A stretch of DNA of 64,000 nt from Seonamhaeicola maritimus. Its GTDB lineage: Bacteria; Bacteroidota; Bacteroidia; Flavobacteriales; Flavobacteriaceae. The DNA lies in NCBI RefSeq assembly GCF_008056315.1, contig NZ_VRKQ01000008.1, positions 638,957 through 702,956 on the forward strand, in the 5' to 3' direction. A program made the position numbers and the translations under genes. Shown here piece after piece: positions 19,110 through 29,124 of the stretch. The stretch's first letter is position 1, and the number at the start of each line of letters is the position of its first letter. The notes under the pieces are model-generated. The model ran no database searches. It was not told where the DNA came from and saw only the letters and a list, made by a program, of their open reading frames with translations.

Positions 19110-20213
19110 ATGAAATATCAAAAAAAGCAAGACGCCATCATTTTATTAGCAGATGGTACCATTTTTTACGGTAAGGCAGTAGGTAATAAGCAAGGAACAG
19201 CATTTGGCGAAGTTTGCTTTAATACAGGTATGACTGGTTACCAAGAAATATTTACAGACCCTTCATATTATGGGCAACTAATGGTAGCTACCAATGCACA
19301 TATTGGTAACTACGGAACTAATGTAGATGAAGTAGAATCAGATTCTATTAAAATTGCTGGATTAATAGTTAAAAATTTTAGCTATGATTACTCACGTGAG
19401 GCAGCAGATAGTTCTTTAGAAGATTTCTTAGATAAGAACAATCTTTTAGCTATTTCTGATGTTGATACTAGAGCACTTGTAAGTTACATTAGAGATCACG
19501 GAGCAATGAATGCTGTAATTTCTACTGAAGTTGACAATGTTGAAGGATTAAAAAAGCAATTAGCCGAAGTACCTAGTATGGAAGGTTTAGAATTGGCATC
19601 ACAAGTCTCAACTAAAGAACCATATTATTTTGGTGATGAAAATGCTGCCTACAAAGTGGCAGCTTTAGATATAGGTATTAAAAAGAATATCTTAAGAAAC
19701 ATTGCTGAAAGAGATGTATACATAAAAGTATTCCCTTATAATTCTAAGTTTGAAGATTTAGAAGCTTTCAATCCAGATGGGTACTTTTTATCAAATGGCC
19801 CTGGAGACCCTGAACCTTTAGTTGAAGCTCAGGCTGTCGCTAAAGAAATTATAAAAAGAGATCTACCATTGTTTGGTATTTGTTTAGGGCATCAAGTTAT
19901 TGCCATAGCAAATGGGGTTTCAACTTATAAAATGTATAACGGTCATAGAGGAATAAATCATCCGGTAAAAAACCTTAAAACTGGTAAGGGTGAAATCACG
20001 TCTCAAAACCATGGTTTTGCTGTTAATAGAGAAGAAGCTGAAGCTAATACTGATTTAGAAGTAACACATGTTCATTTGAATGATGATACCGTTGCAGGTT
20101 TAGCAATGAAAAGCAAAAATGTGTTCTCTGTACAATATCACCCAGAGGCCAGTCCTGGACCACATGATTCATCGTATTTATTCGATCAATTCATAGAGAA
20201 TATAAAAAAGTAA
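19110..20213 (+). CDS. carA: carbamoyl-phosphate synthase small (glutaminase) subunit
   Basis: CarA (367 residues) hydrolyses glutamine and passes ammonia to CarB for carbamoyl phosphate, feeding pyrimidine and arginine synthesis. The N-terminal CPSase domain has GTAFGEVCFNTGMTGYQEI. The class I glutamine amidotransferase domain has LSNGPGDPEP, the nucleophile C258 in GICLGHQ, and HPEASPGPHDS with the catalytic His and Glu. carB is not in this window. It stands alone between two terminators. Confidence 0.98.
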   Translation: MKYQKKQDAIILLADGTIFYGKAVGNKQGTAFGEVCFNTGMTGYQEIFTDPSYYGQLMVATNAHIGNYGTNVDEVESDSIKIAGLIVKNFSYDYSREAADSSLEDFLDKNNLLAISDVDTRALVSYIRDHGAMNAVISTEVDNVEGLKKQLAEVPSMEGLELASQVSTKEPYYFGDENAAYKVAALDIGIKKNILRNIAERDVYIKVFPYNSKFEDLEAFNPDGYFLSNGPGDPEPLVEAQAVAKEIIKRDLPLFGICLGHQVIAIANGVSTYKMYNGHRGINHPVKNLKTGKGEITSQNHGFAVNREEAEANTDLEVTHVHLNDDTVAGLAMKSKNVFSVQYHPEASPGPHDSSYLFDQFIENIKK

Positions 20214-20219
20214 ATAGTC

Positions 20220-20262
20220 AATATAAGCCTTAATAAATATTCTTTTTTAAGGCTTATATTTT
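20220..20262 (+). terminator. Intrinsic terminator after carA
   Basis: ATATAAGCCTTAA near 20221-20233 pairs with TTAAGGCTTATAT (20247-20259), with a 13-base loop and a short T run. Confidence 0.75.
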
Positions 20263-20275
20263 ACTAAAACGTTAT

Positions 20276-20339
20276 AGATGTTATTTTGTTATTTTCTTCA
20301 AAAACATCTAAAATAACAGAAGATTTAGCCGTAAATTTG
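20276..20339 (+). promoter_or_regulatory. eno upstream region: repeats and -7 promoter element
   Basis: TAAATTTG at 20332-20339 fits the -7 consensus, but no TTTG is found at the expected -33 distance. Upstream, GTTATTTT is repeated in tandem (20280-20287, 20288-20295) with an inverted copy AAAATAAC at 20310-20317. AGATGTT (20276-20282) is inverted as AACATCT (20303-20309). The overlapping symmetry could be an activator site replacing a -33 box. Confidence 0.4.
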
Positions 20340-20348
20340 AAGTATTAA

Positions 20349-21662
<1,314 letters not shown>

Positions 21663-21682
21663 TCTAAAACTTATTTATATTG

Positions 21683-21719
21683 AAAAGCCAAATTCTAACT
21701 AGAATTTGGCTTTTTTTTT
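21683..21719 (+). terminator. Intrinsic terminator after eno
   Basis: AAAAGCCAAATTCTA (21683-21697) pairs perfectly with TAGAATTTGGCTTTT (21700-21714), followed by more T residues. Confidence 0.9.
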
Positions 21720-21855
21720 ATTTAGTGTGATTTGTCATTTATTGATAATTATACAGTGATAGGGTGATTTGGTGATATATATCATATTTTAAATGTTAAT
21801 TAGGTGGTAACTTTATGAAATTCACTTTTTGTGTAATTTTATATCATATACTACC

Positions 21856-23184
21856 ATGAATAAATTGAAAGACAGATTATACCACAAAATTCAAGAGCAT
21901 AGAGTAAGAACTACTAAGCTTTTAAAGGATCACGGAGATAAAGTTATAGATCAAGTTACGGTATCTCAATTAATAGGTGGTATGAGAGGTATAAAAAGTT
22001 TAGTTACAGATATTTCTTATTTAGACCCTTATGAAGGCATTAGGTATAGAGGATATACACTTCCTGAAGTACTAAAAAAATTACCTAAAGCAGAAGGAGC
22101 TGAAATGCCTTTTGTAGAAGGATTATATTACTTATTGTTGACAGGGGAAATACCTTCGTTAGAAGAGGTTAGTAGAGTGAGGGTGATGTTTAGAAATAGG
22201 CGTGTCATTCCTCGGTATGTTTGGCAGGTAATAGATTCCTTTCCAAGTGAAAGTCACCCTATGGCCATTTTTTCTGCTGCTGTAATGAGTTTGCAAAGAG
22301 AATCTCATTTTAATATTAAATACAAAAGGGGTATGAGTAAAATGGATTATTGGGATTCAACATTTGAAGACGCCACTAATCTTTTAGCAAAAATGCCTTT
22401 AATTGCTGCCTATATTTACAATAAGCTTTACCATCCTGAAAAGGGGCATAGGTATCCAGATCCGTCGTTAGATTTTGGCGCAAATTTCGCTTATATGATA
22501 GGTAAAGATAAACCCTATGATGATGTGTCAAGAATGTATTTTATTATTCATGCAGACCATGAAAGTGGTAATGTAAGTGCTCATACGGGGCATCTGGTAG
22601 CAAGTTCTCTGTCGGATGTTTATTATTCAACTTCAGCCATGATTAATGGATTAGCAGGTCCATTACATGGATTGGCAAATCAGGAGGTCTTACGCTGGTT
22701 ACAGGGTTTAAGAGATCAAATGAATGGAAGGTTGCCATCGGAAGAAGAAATGAAAAAATATGTTTGGGATACTCTAAACAGTGGGCAGGTTATTCCTGGA
22801 TATGGTCATGCTGTATTAAGAAAAACAGACCCAAGATATACTGTTCAACGTGAATTTTGCTTAAAGCATATGCCAGATGATGAATTGTTTAAATATGTAG
22901 ATGCATTGTATAAAGTAGTTCCTGACATTTTAAGGGAACAAGGTAAAGCTAAAAACCCATGGCCGAATGTTGATGCTCAGTCTGGTGTTGTACAGTGGCA
23001 TTATGGAGTTACTCAATTTGATTTTTATACGGTATTGTTCGCAATAGGAAGAGCATTTGGTGTTTTATCTAATATTATTTGGGATAGAGCTTTAGGGTAT
23101 CCTTTAGAAAGGCCTAAATCAATTACAACTGAAATGTTAGAAAAAATGGTTCAGTCTGAGCCTAGTTTGGTGAATACGAATTAG
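21856..23184 (+). CDS. citrate synthase, eukaryotic (mitochondrial-like) type
   Basis: This 442-residue protein condenses acetyl-CoA and oxaloacetate to citrate. It resembles mitochondrial citrate synthase, not the bacterial type II enzyme next door: GGMRGIKSLVTDISYLDPYE near residue 40 parallels the mitochondrial N-terminus. The catalytic residues H271 (AGPLHGLANQ), H318 (PGYGHAVLRK) and D373 (NVDAQSG) fall within 2-3 positions of H274, H320 and D375 in the pig enzyme. I start at the ATG at 21856; a TTG at 21829 in the same frame would add nine unlikely residues. Its neighbour at 23368 is a second citrate synthase. Confidence 0.9.
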   Translation: MNKLKDRLYHKIQEHRVRTTKLLKDHGDKVIDQVTVSQLIGGMRGIKSLVTDISYLDPYEGIRYRGYTLPEVLKKLPKAEGAEMPFVEGLYYLLLTGEIPSLEEVSRVRVMFRNRRVIPRYVWQVIDSFPSESHPMAIFSAAVMSLQRESHFNIKYKRGMSKMDYWDSTFEDATNLLAKMPLIAAYIYNKLYHPEKGHRYPDPSLDFGANFAYMIGKDKPYDDVSRMYFIIHADHESGNVSAHTGHLVASSLSDVYYSTSAMINGLAGPLHGLANQEVLRWLQGLRDQMNGRLPSEEEMKKYVWDTLNSGQVIPGYGHAVLRKTDPRYTVQREFCLKHMPDDELFKYVDALYKVVPDILREQGKAKNPWPNVDAQSGVVQWHYGVTQFDFYTVLFAIGRAFGVLSNIIWDRALGYPLERPKSITTEMLEKMVQSEPSLVNTN

Positions 23185-23210
23185 CAAGATTATTTAAGGA
23201 TTATGATTAA

Positions 23211-23250
23211 ATAAAAAAGTGATAGTTTTTTTAACAATCACTTTTTTATT
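23211..23250 (+). terminator. Intrinsic terminator after the first citrate synthase gene
   Basis: AAAAAAGTGAT and ATCACTTTTTT form the arms of a hairpin around a T-rich loop, ending in a T run, between the two citrate synthase genes. They are therefore separately transcribed. Confidence 0.7.
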
Positions 23251-23367
23251 TTATATCAATTTTGACAATTTATAAATTTGGTTTGACTGCTTTATTGTTG
23301 ACTTTAAAAATCCGTATATATTTTGTAAATTAGCGCTCCGCTTAAAAAAATAAATTTACGAGAACTT

Positions 23368-24654
23368 ATGGCAAATACTGCTACCATAGAAATAGATGGT
23401 CAAAAACATGAATTTCCTTTAGTTAAGGGAACTGAAAACGAAATTGCAATTGATATTACCAGTCTTAGAGCTGTTACAGGTGGTTATATAACTTTAGATT
23501 CTGGCTATAAAAACACAGGTTCTTGTGAAAGCGCAGTAACTTTTTTAGATGGTGAAAAAGGAATTTTAAGATATAGAGGGTACACTATTGAGGAGTTGGC
23601 TGAAAAAGCAGATTTTTTAGAAGTTGCTTATCTTTTAATTTTTGGTGATTTACCAAAAAAAGAACAATTAGATAAGTTTCATGAGGATATAAAAAGAAAC
23701 TCTCTAGTAGACGAGGATATTCATAAGATTTTAGATGCGTTTCCAAAGGCAGCTCATCCTATGGGCGTTTTATCTTCTTTGACAAGTGCATTAACAGCAT
23801 TTAACCCTGGTTCAGTAGATGTTACTTCTGAACAAGATATGTATAATTCTGTGGTACGTATTTTAGGTAAATTTCCTGTTCTAGTGGCATGGACAATGCG
23901 TAAGAAAAGTGGATTACCTTTAGATTATGGAGATAAAAGCTTGGGGTATGTTGAGAACATCTTAAAAATGATGTTTAAGGTTCCAAATGAAGAATATACT
24001 CAAAACCCTATATTAGTAAATGCTTTAGATAAACTTCTTATTTTGCATGCAGATCATGAGCAAAATTGTTCAACATCTACTGTTAGAATAACAGGTTCAT
24101 CGCATGCAGGGTTATTCGCTTCCCTATCTGCAGGAATTTCAGCACTATGGGGACCGCTTCATGGTGGTGCAAATCAAGCTGTATTAGAAATGCTTGAGGC
24201 CATTAAAGAAGATGGAGGTGATACTAAAAAGTATATGGCTAAGGCTAAAGACAAAAATGATCCATTCCGTTTAATGGGATTCGGTCATAGAGTTTATAAA
24301 AACTTCGACCCTAGAGCTAGAATCATTAAAAAAGCTGCAGACGAAGTATTAGGAGATTTAGGTGTTGAAGACCCTATTTTAGATATAGCCAAAGGATTGG
24401 AAAAAGAAGCCTTAGAAGATCAATATTTTGTTGATAGAAAATTGTATCCAAATGTAGATTTCTATTCAGGAATAATTTACAGAGCAATGGGTATTCCAAC
24501 AGAAATGTTTACTGTAATGTTTGCATTAGGGCGCTTACCAGGTTGGATTGCTCAATGGAGAGAAATGCGTTTACGCAAAGAACCAATTGGTAGACCAAGA
24601 CAACTTTATATTGGTGAAACAGAAAGGTCTTTTGAGCCTATTTCAGAAAGATAA
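23368..24654 (+). CDS. gltA: citrate synthase, bacterial type II
   Basis: GltA (428 residues) is the NADH-sensitive hexameric type found in E. coli. The N-terminal beta domain (ATIEIDGQKHEFPLVKGT) typical of type II is present. The catalytic H265 (GPLHGGANQ), H307 (GFGHRVYKNFDPR) and D364 (NVDFYSG) correspond to E. coli H264, H305 and D362. A weak promoter is possible at 23295-23325 (TTG, 19 bases, TATATTTTG). It is followed by a clean terminator. Confidence 0.97.
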   Translation: MANTATIEIDGQKHEFPLVKGTENEIAIDITSLRAVTGGYITLDSGYKNTGSCESAVTFLDGEKGILRYRGYTIEELAEKADFLEVAYLLIFGDLPKKEQLDKFHEDIKRNSLVDEDIHKILDAFPKAAHPMGVLSSLTSALTAFNPGSVDVTSEQDMYNSVVRILGKFPVLVAWTMRKKSGLPLDYGDKSLGYVENILKMMFKVPNEEYTQNPILVNALDKLLILHADHEQNCSTSTVRITGSSHAGLFASLSAGISALWGPLHGGANQAVLEMLEAIKEDGGDTKKYMAKAKDKNDPFRLMGFGHRVYKNFDPRARIIKKAADEVLGDLGVEDPILDIAKGLEKEALEDQYFVDRKLYPNVDFYSGIIYRAMGIPTEMFTVMFALGRLPGWIAQWREMRLRKEPIGRPRQLYIGETERSFEPISER

Positions 24655-24680
24655 AACTTAATTATTTTTAAATAATTGTT

Positions 24681-24717
24681 AAGCTTCATGGATTTTTCAT
24701 GAAGCTTTTTCTTTTTT
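24681..24717 (+). terminator. Intrinsic terminator after gltA
   Basis: AAGCTTCATG (24681-24690) pairs with CATGAAGCTT (24698-24707) around a 7-base loop, followed by TTTCTTTTTT. Confidence 0.85.
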
Positions 24718-24797
24718 AAGAGTTATTTTTAAGAATAATTCAAAATATACTTTTTTATCATTAGTTTTGAAACTTTAAAAGATTTAATTCAAAGCTT

Positions 24798-25709
24798 GTG
24801 AAATTAAATATTCAGAATGAAACTTCCAGACTTAGAGTAGTTGTATTAGGAACCGCTGAAAGTTGTGGGCCAACGCCTAAAGTAGAAGACTGTTATGACC
24901 CAAAAAGTATTCAGCACGTTTTAGCAGGAACATACCCTAGGGAAGAAGATATGATTTTGGAAATGGAAGCTGTGGCTAATGTTTTTAAAAAATATAATGT
25001 AACAGTTTTTAGACCAGATGTATTAAAAGATTGTAATCAGATATTTTCACGAGATATTGCCTTCGTTATTGATGATAAAGTTTTTAAGGCCAATATTTTA
25101 CCTGATAGAGATAAAGAAATTGAGGCTATTAGATATGTTTGGAATAAAATAGACAGGAAGAACAGAATTATTTTGCCTGAAGAATGTCACGTAGAAGGAG
25201 GTGATGTAATGCCTTGGAATGATTATATTTTTATTGGTACATATACTGGTGAAGATTACCCTGATATTATTACGGCCCGAACAAATATACATGCGGTTCA
25301 TGCTATTAAAGATATGTTTCCTTATAAGAAAGTAAAGGCATTTGAGTTAAGGAAATCTAATACCAACCCTAAGGAAAATGCATTGCATTTAGATTGTTGT
25401 TTTCAACCTATAGGAAAGAATAAAGCTATTATACATAAAAATGGTTTTTTAATTGAAAGTGAATATGAATGGTTGATAAACTTCTTTGGAAAAGATAACG
25501 TATTTGAAATTACTAAAGATGAGATGTACGAAATGTACAGTAACGTTTTCTCCATTTCTGAAGACGTAATTATTTCTGAAAAGAACTTTACACGTTTAAA
25601 TAATTGGTTAAGAAAACAAGGTTTTACGGTTGAAGAAGTGCCTTATGCAGAAATTGGAAAACAAGAAGGTTTACTGCGTTGTACAACTATGCCTTTAACA
25701 AGAGATTAA
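24798..25709 (+). CDS. arginine deiminase / dimethylarginine dimethylaminohydrolase family hydrolase
   Basis: A 303-residue member of the guanidino-group-modifying fold. Likely catalytic parts are FSRDIAFVID (Asp), HVEGGDVMPW (Glu/Asp), ALHLDCC (His) and LLRCTTMPLTRD near the C-terminus (Cys nucleophile); the RCTTxPLxRD pattern resembles arginine deiminase and amidinotransferase ends. It probably acts on arginine, a methylated arginine or another guanidino compound; the substrate cannot be assigned. The start is a GTG at 24798. A second member of the same fold, ctlX, lies 7 kb downstream. Confidence 0.8.
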   Translation: MKLNIQNETSRLRVVVLGTAESCGPTPKVEDCYDPKSIQHVLAGTYPREEDMILEMEAVANVFKKYNVTVFRPDVLKDCNQIFSRDIAFVIDDKVFKANILPDRDKEIEAIRYVWNKIDRKNRIILPEECHVEGGDVMPWNDYIFIGTYTGEDYPDIITARTNIHAVHAIKDMFPYKKVKAFELRKSNTNPKENALHLDCCFQPIGKNKAIIHKNGFLIESEYEWLINFFGKDNVFEITKDEMYEMYSNVFSISEDVIISEKNFTRLNNWLRKQGFTVEEVPYAEIGKQEGLLRCTTMPLTRD

Positions 25710-25716
25710 GGTTAAT

Positions 25717-26586
25717 CTAAAACTGATGATTAGAAGCATACAGCTTCTTTTTATATTCTAAAGGTGTCATTTTAATGTACTTTTTAAATTGTCGGTGGAA
25801 AAAGGACATGTTCTCATAACCGCATCTAAAAGCAATATCTAGTAATTTATCGTTTGTGTCTTGTAATAGAATACAAACTTTTCTAATTCTAAACTCATTT
25901 AAGTAGTTGGTGAAAGATCTATTAAATTCCTTTTTAAAATATTTGCAAAAAGCACCATCAGTCATATAAGTAATAGCCGATAACTCTTCAATTTTTATTT
26001 TTCGTCTGTAATTTTCTTCTATGAAATCTAGAATGCTTTTAATTCGTGAGTTAGATTTTTTTGAATATTGATATAAGTTCCCCTCAATTGAAAGTAATTC
26101 TTTGTCTTGATGTTCACTCAATTGATAAAGAATATCCAACAAAGAAATTAGCTTTTTCCCTGGGTTAAAATTTATAATTTCAGCTAACCTATTTCCAATC
26201 TTTGCACTGAATTCAATATCACTAAATTTAATTCCGGACTGTGAAATTTCAAGCAGTTTTTTTATTGGCTTTAAGCTTTTTGTCTCAGACAAAAATGAAG
26301 AAAAAGCATCATCTTTCCATTGAATACAATATGATTCTACACCTTCAGAATAGTTGAATTCGTTTTTCCAATTATGAGGTACATTTTTCCCAATTAATAC
26401 CAAATCACCTTTAGAAAAATTGTCAATATTATTACCAATATGCCTAATACCACTACTCTTTGAGATATAGGTTAATTCATAATCTTCATGGTAATGCCAA
26501 GGCGCATCAAAGTATGAATTAACATACTTAAAAGCATGAATAGAGCCTTCAAGCTCATGTGGAATATGTTCTAATTGTGCTTTCAA
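25717..26586 (-). CDS. AraC-family transcriptional regulator
   Basis: A 289-residue regulator with an N-terminal cupin sensor (FDAPWHYHEDYELTYI, then GDLVLIGKNVPHNW) and a C-terminal double helix-turn-helix at about 185-285. The second HTH ends in the family signature LLDIAFRCGYENMSFFHRQF and KMTPLEYKK. The start is a TTG; no ATG lies between it and the upstream stop. It is divergent from the kinase-isomerase-aldolase operon, with a perfect palindrome between them, so it is the likely sugar-responsive regulator of that operon. Confidence 0.9.
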   Translation of the reverse strand: MKAQLEHIPHELEGSIHAFKYVNSYFDAPWHYHEDYELTYISKSSGIRHIGNNIDNFSKGDLVLIGKNVPHNWKNEFNYSEGVESYCIQWKDDAFSSFLSETKSLKPIKKLLEISQSGIKFSDIEFSAKIGNRLAEIINFNPGKKLISLLDILYQLSEHQDKELLSIEGNLYQYSKKSNSRIKSILDFIEENYRRKIKIEELSAITYMTDGAFCKYFKKEFNRSFTNYLNEFRIRKVCILLQDTNDKLLDIAFRCGYENMSFFHRQFKKYIKMTPLEYKKKLYASNHQF

Positions 26587-26619
26587 AATGAATATAAAAT
26601 TAATAAATACTTATTTAAC

Positions 26620-26642
26620 GACAAAATAGTATATATTTTGTC
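26620..26642. promoter_or_regulatory. Perfect 23-bp palindrome between AraC regulator and sugar kinase
   Basis: GACAAAATA (26620-26628), GTATA, TATTTTGTC (26634-26642): two 9-bp arms with a 5-bp spacer. It is the only strong symmetry in the 115-bp divergent gap and a likely operator. AraC proteins more often bind direct repeats, so another regulator may bind here. Confidence 0.55.
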
Positions 26643-26701
26643 TAATAGCAGATTTAATTGTAGACCATTCTATCAGTAATTTTGAATAAATAATTGAAGT
26701 T

Positions 26702-27604
26702 ATGAAAGTACTTTGTAGCGGATTAAATGTGGTTGACTTATTAGTCTCAACTCCAAAAGATTTAAAAGTGGGTCATAAAAATGAATGTGATCAAATTTTA
26801 ATGCAAGGTGGAGCACCTGCTGGTAACGCAGCTTGTGGAATGGCAAGTTTAGGTCATAATACCTATTTTTTGGGATATGTAGGAGACAACCCTTTAAGTA
26901 TTGTAGCAAAAAATGAATTAACAAACTACAATGTAAAAGACGACTTTTTAATGTACAAGAAAGAAGCGTCTCCGGCAATTGCTATTGTACAGATTGACGA
27001 CCAAGGAGAACGAACTGTGTTATATTCTATTAAGGATTATGTGCCTTTTAATCCTGTGGATTTAGATGAAGATGCGGTAAAAGATTTCGACCTATTCTTA
27101 GTTGATGGGTACGATACAACTATAAATATTCATCTATTAGAAATAGCTAAGAGACACGGTATTAGGACTGTCCTTGATATGGAAAGTGCAGATATGGATA
27201 TTATGAAAACTATGTTGAGTTTGAGTACAGATCCAATATTGCCACTAGAATGTGCGCAGAACCTTTCTGGGGAAAAAGAAGCCGCAAATTGTTTAAAGGT
27301 TATTTCAAAAATGACTAATGGTCAGATAGTGATAACAGATGGGTCTAATGGTTCTTACGCTTTGGAAAATGAAATTGTTATACATCAACCGGCTTTCAAG
27401 GTAGATGTAGTAGATACCACTGGTTGCGGTGACTCCTTTCATGCAGCCTATGCATCAGCATTATTGCAAGGTTTAGATTTGAAAAATAGAATGATTTATG
27501 GCAGTTTCTTTGCGTCTCAAGTAGCACAACATTTTGGAGGAAGAACCTTCTTTCCAGATAGAACATTTATGGAAGTAAATTGCCCACTTCAAGTTGAACA
27601 TTAA
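26702..27604 (+). CDS. PfkB-family carbohydrate kinase
   Basis: A 300-residue ribokinase-fold sugar kinase. It has the N-terminal GLNVVDLLV strand, the substrate-binding GGAPAGNAACGMASLG (PfkB motif 1 region) and VVDTTGCGDSFHAAYASAL (motif 2) with the catalytic base D244. The anion-hole motif reads GCGD where GAGD is usual. It is first in an operon with an isomerase (11 bases downstream) and a class II aldolase, so it probably phosphorylates the ketose made by the isomerase. The exact sugar is unknown. Confidence 0.88.
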   Translation: MKVLCSGLNVVDLLVSTPKDLKVGHKNECDQILMQGGAPAGNAACGMASLGHNTYFLGYVGDNPLSIVAKNELTNYNVKDDFLMYKKEASPAIAIVQIDDQGERTVLYSIKDYVPFNPVDLDEDAVKDFDLFLVDGYDTTINIHLLEIAKRHGIRTVLDMESADMDIMKTMLSLSTDPILPLECAQNLSGEKEAANCLKVISKMTNGQIVITDGSNGSYALENEIVIHQPAFKVDVVDTTGCGDSFHAAYASALLQGLDLKNRMIYGSFFASQVAQHFGGRTFFPDRTFMEVNCPLQVEH

Positions 27605-27615
27605 AAAAATACTTT

Positions 27616-29124
27616 ATGGAAGTTTTAAATAATATATCGGTAAAAAAAGGCATTGTAAGTCACTTATTTGAAAAAGTAATTACACCTTCTAAACCTGCTT
27701 ACGTGGCAAAAATTGCTTTGGTTGGTATTGGATTAGAAGAGCATTTTGATTGGCAGTCTATACTTGAGAATTATGAAAAGGCAAAAATCGGTTTAACAAA
27801 AGCATTGCCTCAAGATAAATTTGAGTTAATAACCTCAAAGGAACCTTTACAAACCAAAGAAGAAATTCATGACTGGTTACAAAACATGCACGCTAAAAAT
27901 ATAGATGGATTAATTATATATCAAGCATCCTTTATTGCTGGGGATTTGGCAGCGACCATTGCAAGATGGATGAATCAAAATGTAATTCCTGTATTGAGTT
28001 GGTCACATGATGAGGTGACTGGAGGACGATTATCAAATAATAGATTATGCGGTCAGAATTTCTTATTAAATATTTTGAATTCTTGTGGGGTAAAATATTC
28101 GTGGTTGTTTGAATCACCAGATGATGATGAATTCAATTCCAATATTTTAAAGTTTGCAAAATCAGTATATGTAAAAGCATCTATCAACCAAAAAGCAGTT
28201 GGTATGATAGGAGGATTTAGAGTCCCTGGTTTCTATGATTGTGAACTTAATGAATTGTCGTTGTTGAATAGATTCGGAATAAAAGTAGATAGAATAGATT
28301 TTCAAACTATTTGGCAACATGGAGAGAAATTTACAGAAGAAATTATTTTTGAGATTAAGTCAGAATTGTTGAATCATCCATTATGTAAGTTTAATAACGT
28401 GTCAGATGAACAAGTTGAAAAGTCAATTCGTCTTTCATTGGCCGTAGCAGATTATGCTCGTATAAATGATTATTTAGGAATAGGTCTTAAAAACTGGCCT
28501 GAATTATTTGATCATTATGGAATTGCAGGTGATGGAGCTGGGGCATTAATCCAAGATTTAGGAATTCCTGTGGCAGACGAATCTGATATGGGAGCATTAT
28601 TGACTATGGTTATTATGAACCAGTTAAGTTTTGGTGAATCTATTCCAACATTAGTCGACCTATCGTTAATCAACAAAAAAGATAATCAAATAGGATTTTG
28701 GCACTGTGGTGGTGCTCCTACAAAGTTGATTAATGAGTCCACAGGTTATGAAGTTCGTAACCATAGTATTCTTGAAAACTATAGTGAAGAAAGTAGCGTA
28801 GGGATGTTATTAGAGTTTTTACACAAACAAGGCGAGGTTACTATAGCTAAATATCAATACCCAAATGCTGGTAGAGTACTAGTTTGGGAAGGAGATATTA
28901 GACCTTCTGAAATGGCCTTTAGGGGTAGTTATGCTGAGGTTGAACCAAAAAGAAATTCTGGTGGAGATATTTTAGCCACTGTTTTAAATAACGGATTAGA
29001 TCATCATTGGATTATTGGTAGAGGCTATCTTCAAAAAGATTTAAACGAGCTTAACCATTGGTTAGGAATTGAAAATATAGAAATAGAAAAAAGTAAAGAT
29101 CATTTGTATGGACACAGTAATTAG
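27616..29124 (+). CDS. L-fucose/L-arabinose isomerase-like protein
   Basis: A 502-residue protein resembling the L-fucose/L-arabinose isomerase superfamily. Hints are the N-terminal Rossmann-like part (IDGLIIYQASFIAGDLAATI, VIPVLSWSHDE), GMIGGFRVPGFYDCELNE, a central DGAGALIQDLGIPVADESDM helix and a C-terminal domain with GFWHCGGAPTKL and a closing HHWIIGRGY. Such enzymes are Mn-dependent and interconvert aldoses and ketoses. Its 3' end overlaps the aldolase gene by 17 bases, suggesting translational coupling. Substrate not assignable. Confidence 0.75.
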   Translation: MEVLNNISVKKGIVSHLFEKVITPSKPAYVAKIALVGIGLEEHFDWQSILENYEKAKIGLTKALPQDKFELITSKEPLQTKEEIHDWLQNMHAKNIDGLIIYQASFIAGDLAATIARWMNQNVIPVLSWSHDEVTGGRLSNNRLCGQNFLLNILNSCGVKYSWLFESPDDDEFNSNILKFAKSVYVKASINQKAVGMIGGFRVPGFYDCELNELSLLNRFGIKVDRIDFQTIWQHGEKFTEEIIFEIKSELLNHPLCKFNNVSDEQVEKSIRLSLAVADYARINDYLGIGLKNWPELFDHYGIAGDGAGALIQDLGIPVADESDMGALLTMVIMNQLSFGESIPTLVDLSLINKKDNQIGFWHCGGAPTKLINESTGYEVRNHSILENYSEESSVGMLLEFLHKQGEVTIAKYQYPNAGRVLVWEGDIRPSEMAFRGSYAEVEPKRNSGGDILATVLNNGLDHHWIIGRGYLQKDLNELNHWLGIENIEIEKSKDHLYGHSN

